Source: Pantoea ananatis LMG 2665
Lineage (GTDB): Bacteria > Pseudomonadota > Gammaproteobacteria > Enterobacterales > Enterobacteriaceae
DNA: 64,000 nucleotides
Assembly: GCF_000710035.2 (NCBI RefSeq)
Contig: NZ_JMJJ01000004.1
Location: forward strand, 1,239,594-1,303,593
Direction of reading: 5' to 3'
The stretch's first letter is position 1; every line of letters starts with the position of its first letter. The notes below the pieces were generated by a model that was not told the DNA's origin, did no database searches, and worked only from the letters and a program-made list of their open reading frames with translations. Of this stretch, positions 58,196 through 64,000 are shown piece by piece. Position numbers and translations under genes: made by a program.

Positions 58196-59139
58196 TCTTT
58201 ACGTTCTTGAATAAGCCTATCAACCAAGCCCGTATTAACTACCTTGCCACTATCATCAAGAATGACCGGTATTTGGCTACAGTAGCAGTGATAGCGGTTG
58301 CCATTGTCGGCATAGAAAGCTTCAACCTCTTCAGTGGTGTAGGTCCTGCCATGCCTGGCTGCGTGCCACGATCGTGTTGTCGGCTTCAGCGCAGAGAGCC
58401 AGAGTACTGCAGTGTTCAGCCCTAACCTTTCTCGTGCCCAATCCGTTTCCTGCCACTGCGCTTTTCGAAGCGCGCCAACTTGCTCCGTCTGTGCCATGTT
58501 CTTGGCGCGAGCCATAGACACATCCAGCCGCTGACTAATTATCCGAGCCGTTTCTCGCGGGTTTATGCCGCGACCAATTGCATCTGAAATCACGTTACCC
58601 AGATCACCGCGAGCACGGTCAGATTCAAGCAGCCAGTCGCTGTACGTTGATACGTAGGCTGCCGCCACCTGATTCTGATATGCCGGGCTGCTCAGCAGTT
58701 GCGCCAGTGTTGTCTGCTGCTCGTATATCGGCGATTGCACTGAAAGATTTGTGAATGCCTGATGTGTGCCGCGCTCTTACTCGTCAGAGACATATCTCAG
58801 CGCCCACAGGTTGTCGCTTCCACCTTCCATTAACGCGTAATCCAGGATGATCTGCATACGCTGCAGCAGGTCAGCCAGTTGCGTTGCTGTCATGTCGTAG
58901 ATGTACGCGCCAGCATTCACCTGATAGATGATATTGCCGTGCACTGCGTGAGATTGCTGATTACTGGCTCGCTCTCGCCCCGTAAGTTTCTCATCGAATA
59001 GCTGCTTCAGCGCCACCTTAATGCGGTAGTAACGCCCTTCAATGTCGCGAAACATTCGATTAACGGGGCGGGCTGACTGTGTCGGGTCAGCTTTGTTGCG
59101 GGGAATTACCGGCGTCCGGATTAACTTCTGCGTTATCAC
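58183..59139 (-). pseudogene. Phage minor head protein (SPP1 gp7/Mu F-like), interrupted by an in-frame stop
   Basis: One frame encodes an N-terminal part (58777-59139, RMFRDIEGRYYRIKVALKQL...) and a C-terminal part (58183-58740 onward). They are separated only by TAA at 58777-58779, and the 12 codons after the stop remain open and in frame. The C-terminal part has the gp7-like features RTYTTEEVEAFYADNG and HAARHG, and NRYHCYCSQIPVIL. Together they would be about 318 residues, the family's usual size. The 5' end overlaps the portal gene by 53 bases if GTG 59139 is used. A nonsense mutation is the simplest reading. Confidence 0.75.
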
Positions 59140-60526
59140 TTAGCGGGTCTCCGGGTGGTACGACTGGAGGCGGCTCGGTTTCAGCAATCGGTTCAAGCTC
59201 ACCTGCAGCGCGAATCTCGTTCTGCTCAATGGCCGGCGTGCCATAAGCAGCCTGCGTTTTCTGCGCCACGTCCGCCAGTGCCTGCATGTTGGCAATTTTC
59301 TCTTTCTCGCTCGGTGCGAGTAGGTCAGACCATGCCAGCGAAACTTCACCCGACCGAGGCGCATCAATCACACCAAGAATCCAGAACCGCTCCAGAATCG
59401 CTTTAATCACCGCTGTCATGAATCCCCAGCGGCGACCATTGCAGCGTTTGGCCCAGTCCGTTTTATCTTCGTCAGATGCCAGGCGGCCGGTTTGCTGCCC
59501 AAAAAGAATGGTGAACGGGCATTGAATTGATGATGAGAATTCGTTGGCGGCAACCATCCATGACGGTGATGGGTCAGCCGCTGCAACAGACAGAACCGAT
59601 GGTGTTCCGGCCTGCATAACCAGCGCCGCATCAGTGCCGCGATTCATCCTGGCGATTTTGTCGTTCATGGCCTCGCCGATGTTGGCGTAACCTGCTTCTT
59701 TTGCCTGAGCAGCGATTGTCACCATGTCGGTCTGAGCGTCAAATGCAATGCCAAGCTGCCGGCTGGCGTTCTTAAGGAAGCCCTCAGCGCTGCCGCCTGA
59801 TATCTTCTCAAGGTCCAGGAGCTTGTTGTAGCCGGCGCGAAGAAAAGGAACGCCGGAAAGCATGTTCTCATCCTCAGAGCCTTCGCACAGGATAATGACG
59901 CGGTCCGGATGCACTGTAACGTTGCGAACTGGCCCGTATGTTCCATCGTCGCCAACAGGTTGTTCGTTGAATTGATAATTAACCGGATCACCGTAGGTTT
60001 CCGACATAGTGTCGGTATCAAAGTTGCCAAGCTTTATCTGCGATTCCCATGCAGGGATGAGCTTAACAACCGCCCGATCGCCTAACCGCTTAATGACAGC
60101 GCTGTCTACAGGCTCTTTCCACTCACGCCCATCGCGGAATTGAATCAGCAGTGCGGAGTATTTACCGACAAGATTGCGTCGGTCAGCGTCTTTAATCTTC
60201 GGCCAGTGTCGCGCCAGGAGCTTGGTCGCAGCAGTCTCCCATGGCGTCGTGGTGGTAGATTCCTTGTTTTCATCACCATCAATGATGGTCGGTTTATCTA
60301 CCCAGCACGAATCCAGAAGCTTGTGCACGGCAGCATATGCCACAGGGTTGCGCTCGTAGGCGCGGTAGTAGCGGTCAAAATCCAGTTCGTTCGGATAACC
60401 AAACTCTTCGTACAGCTTCGTTCGTTTGGTGTTGCCCTGACGACCAGCATACAGCATGCGCTGTCGGCCCATAGCATCAGCAAGGGCATTAACGAGGAAT
60501 GTGACCTCGTTGCTTTGTTCACTCAC
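59087..60526 (-). CDS. Phage portal protein (DUF1073/HI1409 family)
   Basis: 479-residue portal that forms the DNA entry ring in the head. Characteristic segments: DFDRYYRAYERNPVAYAAVHKLLDSCW (about 48-75, split), PDRVIILCEG, and NEFSSSIQCPFTILFGQQTGRLASDEDKTDW. Database names for this family sometimes read anti-CBASS Acb1-like; here I see no pair of HxT/HxS motifs, so a portal role alone is supported. Follows terL by 11 bases. Confidence 0.88.
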   Translation of the reverse strand: MSEQSNEVTFLVNALADAMGRQRMLYAGRQGNTKRTKLYEEFGYPNELDFDRYYRAYERNPVAYAAVHKLLDSCWVDKPTIIDGDENKESTTTTPWETAATKLLARHWPKIKDADRRNLVGKYSALLIQFRDGREWKEPVDSAVIKRLGDRAVVKLIPAWESQIKLGNFDTDTMSETYGDPVNYQFNEQPVGDDGTYGPVRNVTVHPDRVIILCEGSEDENMLSGVPFLRAGYNKLLDLEKISGGSAEGFLKNASRQLGIAFDAQTDMVTIAAQAKEAGYANIGEAMNDKIARMNRGTDAALVMQAGTPSVLSVAAADPSPSWMVAANEFSSSIQCPFTILFGQQTGRLASDEDKTDWAKRCNGRRWGFMTAVIKAILERFWILGVIDAPRSGEVSLAWSDLLAPSEKEKIANMQALADVAQKTQAAYGTPAIEQNEIRAAGELEPIAETEPPPVVPPGDPLSDNAEVNPDAGNSPQQS

Positions 60527-60537
60527 TGATGAGCTCC

Positions 60538-61833
60538 TTAGAAGAAGATCGCGCCGGTCTGTTTGTGCTTGATGTAGCCATCAAGGCCATAACGTGCCGC
60601 ATCCCAGCAGTGGTTATGCTTATCCTCAATGACCGGAAGCACTTCACCAGTGACACGGTCTATTTTGTAGGAATAAAGACGAGCCTCTTTGGCTGTTTCT
60701 TTGCAGCGAGAATGGATAACTATTTTCTTGAAGCCACGCAGGCAAGTAATGCCGTCCTCAACACTTCCCTGCCACTTTTGCGCAGCTGAGATGTTGAAGC
60801 CCTGATTTTTGATATGGCTAATCGTTTCTGGTCGAGAGTTATCAGCCTTAATGGGCCATTTGCGAGACTGAGGGACACCGGGATATTTTGCATCATCCGT
60901 AACCTTCCACTCTTCAAGCTGCTTTGGCTTGGCCTCATCTTTGCCAGCGTAAAACTTCCACATGTCATCAAGCTCTACGCCAGTTCCGTAGGCCTCATGC
61001 TCTATGTAGAGACAATTATCGAGGATGAACATGCGCAGCAGCGTGCTTGGGTCTTTAGCAAAGCCGAAGTCAGCGCCGAACAGCAGCCTTTCAGCCTTTT
61101 GCCACAAGTCTGATGCGAAGTCCTGCACCACATAGCGGTTGGCAAGCACCTGCTTGTCGGAGTTCTCAAGGTAAGCGCCCTCCCAGATCCACGCATAATC
61201 GGCGTAATCGAGGTTAGCTAAATCCTCAAGGCGCTCTTCTTCAAGAACATCAGGGAACCATGGGTTATCGCCATAATTCATCTCAACAATCATTGAGCTT
61301 TTTGGCGGGTTCTTCCTGAACATCTTGTCGGTTGCGCTGCCGTCCTTCTCAGGGTTCCATGTAACCCAGATTTCAGAGCCTTTTTCGCGCACCGTTGGGC
61401 GAAGTTTCTTCCAGGCGGTAGATGATACGGATTCGGCTTCATCAACCCAGGCAACTAAAATGCGCGCTTTGGATTTTATGCTGTCGAGATTATGGCGCAG
61501 ACCACAGAATACGTAACTTACTCGGCGATTTTTGGTTCGGATATACTTCTCGCCGATTTCGAAATAGTCATCCAGCCATGGCACGGAGCGTATCGCCTGC
61601 TTAACCTCCTCCATTGAGGATTCTTCGAGCGAGTTCATGTACTCTCGCCCGCAGAGGATGACACCACTCCTTCCGCTCTCGGCAGCTTCGTATGCTTTAA
61701 CTGCACTCATCAGGGCAAAAGTTCTGGTCTTTGCAGAACCGCGACCACCATGTGCGCCGCGATAGCGGATGTCGGGTGTTGCAAATACAGGAACTAGCTT
61801 GGCGGGGATAGGGAGATCAACCTGATTTTCCAT
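60538..61833 (-). CDS. Phage terminase large subunit
   Basis: ATPase-nuclease that packages DNA through the portal. 431 residues: Walker A-like GGRGSAKT (about 29-36), Walker B LVAWVDEAES (about 125-134), coupling motif TWNPEKDGS and nuclease Asp in LFGADFGFAKDPS. Terminase_3 (PBSX-type) pattern. Overlaps terS by 17 bases; intact. Confidence 0.93.
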   Translation of the reverse strand: MENQVDLPIPAKLVPVFATPDIRYRGAHGGRGSAKTRTFALMSAVKAYEAAESGRSGVILCGREYMNSLEESSMEEVKQAIRSVPWLDDYFEIGEKYIRTKNRRVSYVFCGLRHNLDSIKSKARILVAWVDEAESVSSTAWKKLRPTVREKGSEIWVTWNPEKDGSATDKMFRKNPPKSSMIVEMNYGDNPWFPDVLEEERLEDLANLDYADYAWIWEGAYLENSDKQVLANRYVVQDFASDLWQKAERLLFGADFGFAKDPSTLLRMFILDNCLYIEHEAYGTGVELDDMWKFYAGKDEAKPKQLEEWKVTDDAKYPGVPQSRKWPIKADNSRPETISHIKNQGFNISAAQKWQGSVEDGITCLRGFKKIVIHSRCKETAKEARLYSYKIDRVTGEVLPVIEDKHNHCWDAARYGLDGYIKHKQTGAIFF

Positions 61834-62263
61834 TAGTTGGCTCTACTCCTACCAATCTTATTGTCGTTGGCTTGTTCGTCATGCTGCCATCGGAAGACTT
61901 GTGGTCGATTTCCTGACTGACTTTGTCGCCGTACTTCTTTGGGTTCATCCGTGCTAATGCCCACTTGCGAGTGTCGATGCGCAGTCGTGCTTTACCTACT
62001 GCTGCGGCCTCTTCTGCAACGCTGTCGGCTATGTCGAACATCTCTTCGAAAATTGCATCTGCGCGAATCTCAGTGGCTTTCGCGTACTGGTCGCGAAACT
62101 CATCGTGTTTAGCCAGCCATCTAAACACGGTCGCCTTATCAGGCATTCCCGGACGCTCACAAACCTTGCGAAGGCTTTCGCCATCGGCAAGCAGTGAACA
62201 GATGTCAGCAGCCACCTCTGGTAAATAATCAGAAGGACGGCCATTTTTAGTTTTGGTCGCCAT
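61817..62263 (-). CDS. Phage terminase small subunit
   Basis: DNA-recognition subunit of 148 residues. N-terminal helix-turn-helix (AADICSLLADGESLRKVC, KATVFRWLAKHDEFRD), a helical oligomerisation part and RKWALARMNPKKYGDK, common in terminase small subunits of lambdoid siphoviruses. Start follows AAAGG. Intact. Confidence 0.9.
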   Translation of the reverse strand: MATKTKNGRPSDYLPEVAADICSLLADGESLRKVCERPGMPDKATVFRWLAKHDEFRDQYAKATEIRADAIFEEMFDIADSVAEEAAAVGKARLRIDTRKWALARMNPKKYGDKVSQEIDHKSSDGSMTNKPTTIRLVGVEPTNGKSG

Positions 62264-62336
62264 ATTAAACCTTTAATGTTTTTTCTAAAAAAGCCGATAA
62301 GTCATCAAGAATTTTTATAAAAAGGATATATACATA

Positions 62337-62789
62337 ATGGGCCTATTTTTTGCTCCGACCCTCGTTGAATTGGCAATTAAGTCAATTTATGACCTTTATA
62401 AAAACAGCTCTGGCGGCTCAATAGTTACCCCGGAAGAGAAGGCAGAAACAGTTGATGCGGCGAATTCAATCGTTGACATTCAGGCGAAAGCTCAACAGGA
62501 ACTCGCTATAGCAAGAAGAATTCTTATTGCTGAATCAGTAGAGATAACTGAAATTTATGAGGCTTCTGGTCAAGGTAACGCGGGCATACGTAAAGACGAT
62601 ACTGCCTTACAGGTTGGCGCTCATGGGGAAGGACGTAAAATGACGCAAAGAACCATTAAGTTTGCTGGTTTTAATCATAAAATAGAGGATGTTATCGCTC
62701 TTCTCGATGAGAGTTATAGCCAAGCCAGCAACTCTGAGGATGCCTCAGTAGTAGTCAGTCCGGATGAATCGGAACATACTCCATCTTAA
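62337..62789 (+). CDS. Hypothetical prophage protein, opposite strand (150 residues)
   Basis: Not recognised. AAGGA precedes the ATG. An amphipathic N-terminal helix (MGLFFAPTLVELAIKSIYDL) is followed by a long helical part QAKAQQELAIARRILIAESV and a polar, acidic tail. It is transcribed against the packaging genes, so it has its own promoter, the hallmark of prophage cargo (moron) genes. Its last 35 bases overlap an opposite-strand pseudogene. Confidence 0.6.
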   Translation: MGLFFAPTLVELAIKSIYDLYKNSSGGSIVTPEEKAETVDAANSIVDIQAKAQQELAIARRILIAESVEITEIYEASGQGNAGIRKDDTALQVGAHGEGRKMTQRTIKFAGFNHKIEDVIALLDESYSQASNSEDASVVVSPDESEHTPS

Positions 62790-62939
62790 GCACGTCATCA
62801 GGAGCTAGATATACCCATCGCCATCTTCTTTTTCTACACCAATGAAGCCGTTGACGATTTAAGGCTGTGACCTGTTCATCAGGCCTTCATGCGTTTCACC
62901 GGATTTAGTGGTTACTGTGATGCGGTAGATGTCGGACAT
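62755..62939 (-). pseudogene. Decayed small phage gene
   Basis: From ATG 62939 the frame reads MSDIYRITVTTKSGETHEGL then MNRSQP and a TAA. The same frame goes on as IVNGFIGVEKEDGDGYI to a TAG, and shifting frame gives APDDVLKMEYVPIHPD with a stop at 62755. The pieces join into a plausible 60-65 residue phage protein damaged by one stop and one small deletion. Confidence 0.65.
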
Positions 62940-63040
62940 TGAGAGCCTCTTTATCCGCATGTGTGGATCTTGCCATTACGACGAGACTGCACATGGTGAT
63001 GGCAATACTATGTTAACTTTGGCAAAACCAAGGAGGTGGT

Positions 63041-63403
63041 ATGTTTTCCTTTCTCAACACATTCAAGCGGCTCATAAGCAAGCAGCAGACGGCGCTGACC
63101 GCTGAGCCAGAGTATTCAGATGAACAGCTTTTGCAGTGGGCCACCGGTTGCATGTTAGAAGGTTTGCCAGATGAATTTTATGAGGCGAGAATTTCTTGCT
63201 TCCGTAACATCGATAGTGAAGGACGCATAGCAATTGCAGCTATACATGACTTCAAGTTAACCAGCGAAAGTGAATATATGTCTTTCACTCCACCAGATGA
63301 CCTTTACGCCACACACTGCATAGAGAAAATTCTTAACGAAGAAAACTGGCGTGAAGCCACTATAATCTTTACCACACAAACGACACGATTCATGTGGCAA
63401 TAA
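63041..63403 (+). CDS. Hypothetical prophage protein, opposite strand (120 residues)
   Basis: Not recognised. Strong AAGGAGG ribosome site four bases from ATG, so very likely translated. Basic N terminus (FKRLISKQQT), then an acidic soluble body with LLQWATGCMLEGLPDEFYEA and CFRNIDSEGR. No membrane segment. Rightward orientation inside a leftward module suggests cargo or a late anti-sense gene. Confidence 0.65.
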   Translation: MFSFLNTFKRLISKQQTALTAEPEYSDEQLLQWATGCMLEGLPDEFYEARISCFRNIDSEGRIAIAAIHDFKLTSESEYMSFTPPDDLYATHCIEKILNEENWREATIIFTTQTTRFMWQ

Positions 63404-63428
63404 AAAACCGCCCGGAGGCGGCTTATTT

Positions 63429-63695
63429 CTACATTCTTGTGAACCAATGAGGGCATTTATTATCACGCCGAAGATTTTCTAGCATGTAAAAGCAGAAATC
63501 ATGAATGGCATCCTCTGCTGACATTTTCTCAGGAATTCTTTCGCTAGCATAAATGGCGTCCTGCACAATGCTGTAGATTCCTGTCGCGCTATAAATATGC
63601 GCTTTCTTGCCTTCGGGATCACTCCTCATTACATTGCCGTTGTTGCTCAACACCATTGTCTGAACACCCCATAAAAACAATTCTTGTTTAGTCAT
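63429..63695 (-). CDS. Hypothetical phage protein (88 residues)
   Basis: Not recognised. GAGGG precedes ATG. Helical protein with SIVQDAIYASERIPEKMSAED and FCFYMLENLRRDNKCPHW. Same strand as the packaging genes and upstream of them, where lambdoid phages carry small late or lysis-region genes. Converges with the preceding cargo ORF. Confidence 0.55.
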   Translation of the reverse strand: MTKQELFLWGVQTMVLSNNGNVMRSDPEGKKAHIYSATGIYSIVQDAIYASERIPEKMSAEDAIHDFCFYMLENLRRDNKCPHWFTRM

Positions 63696-63836
63696 GATAT
63701 TCCCTCAATGAAGTGAAATGTCATACTAACCCAGCTTCGCAACGCTTCACAGCGTGGCTAACCGTTATCCCTTGTCGGAGAGATTCTTTAAGAGCCGTTG
63801 TGAAAGAGGCTCTCACAGTGCATATACGCACGGCGG

Positions 63837-63929
63837 TTAGCTGGCAATGTCCAGTGTCAGTTGAAGCTGCTCTCGCCAGAATTCGACATTAGCCTCAATA
63901 ACTGGCTTATCCCACCTCCAGCGAGCCAT
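63837..63929 (-). CDS. Possible 30-residue phage ORF
   Basis: MARWRWDKPVIEANVEFWRE plus QLQLTLDIAS, with GGAG eight bases ahead of the ATG. The frame is open upstream to a TAA at 63996-63998 without another usual start, so it could also be the tail of a broken longer gene. Confidence 0.35.
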   Translation of the reverse strand: MARWRWDKPVIEANVEFWREQLQLTLDIAS

Positions 63930-64000
63930 TTCCCTAGCTCCATTGCTGGCTTTGGATTTCCGATCGTCGCGAATCCGACTGACCAGCCCCCAGTATTAGA

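Larger units (their letters stand above)
57486..64000. mobile_element. Degraded lambdoid prophage, left part (extends beyond window)
   Basis: Leftward packaging and head genes (terminase small, large, portal, minor head) plus small hypothetical genes, more AT-rich than the chromosome. No capsid, tail or integrase is seen: the head module ends in a terminator and about 360 bases later host DNA resumes. One structural gene has an in-frame stop and two small genes are frameshifted. The right boundary is outside the window. Confidence 0.88.

Noticed and set aside
59087..60526. Reading the portal gene as an anti-CBASS nuclease (Acb1)
   Set aside because: The paired HxT/HxS catalytic motifs are not seen; length, order and motifs are those of a portal.

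Overview
The window is a conserved enterobacterial chromosome segment followed by the edge of a degraded prophage. Gene content and order (fnr-uspE, pntAB, ydgH, rstAB, asr-ydgU-ydgD, hrpA, azoR, ydbH-ynbE-ydbL, ldhA, ttcA, zntB, mppA, mpaA, ycjG, tpx, tyrR, ycjFX-pspDCBA, pspF, sapABCDF, fabI) match Enterobacterales. The moderate divergence from E. coli, the shuffled blocks and the extra genes (PcaK/PcaQ-like pair, M32 carboxypeptidase, CMD-like protein) suggest an Erwiniaceae member such as Pantoea or a relative; that placement is inference.

Layout. 1-9.7 kb is accessory metabolism: the 3' part of a peptidase T gene, a chemoreceptor with a flagellar-type promoter, a type-B carboxylesterase, a DoxX-like membrane protein, the DUF1338 enzyme YdcJ, an aromatic-acid MFS permease divergent from a PcaQ-like LysR regulator, and smrA. 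9.7-28.6 kb holds fnr, uspE, transhydrogenase pntAB, ydgH, a YdgI-type antiporter, the RstAB two-component system with a closely linked M32 carboxypeptidase, the acid-shock gene asr preceded by an RstA box, ydgU, ydgD, hrpA and azoR. 28.6-35.9 kb holds the YdbH/YnbE/YdbL envelope lipid-transport operon, ldhA, an MgtC-family gene, ttcA, a tiny proline-rich ORF and the anaerobic sRNA FnrS with its FNR site. 35.9-48.1 kb holds zntB, the murein-peptide recycling set mppA/mpaA/ycjG, tpx, tyrR and the phage-shock operon with its sigma54 promoter and activator pspF. At 48.26-48.34 kb is an unannotated RyhB-type sRNA with promoter and Fur-box-like sequence. 48.4-57.5 kb holds a GNAT gene, sapABCDF, fabI, a CMD-like gene and a LysR gene.

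From about 57.49 kb to the end is a decayed lambdoid prophage, transcribed mainly leftward: terminase small and large subunits, portal and a minor head gene split by an in-frame stop. Immediately after these comes a terminator and then, within 400 bases, host DNA, so capsid and tail genes are missing. Its left edge meets a LysR gene that has lost any ATG/GTG/TTG start codon. Two rightward AT-richer genes sit inside the prophage as possible cargo.

Regulatory logic visible here: FNR and its sRNA FnrS; RstAB and its target asr; TyrR with a TyrR box before its own gene; PspF and the sigma54 promoter of pspA; and two similar Fur-like sites, one at the RyhB homologue and one between the aromatic-acid transporter and its regulator. 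I found no CRISPR, rRNA, tRNA or obviously new defence system. The least explained material is the prophage cargo and its junction.
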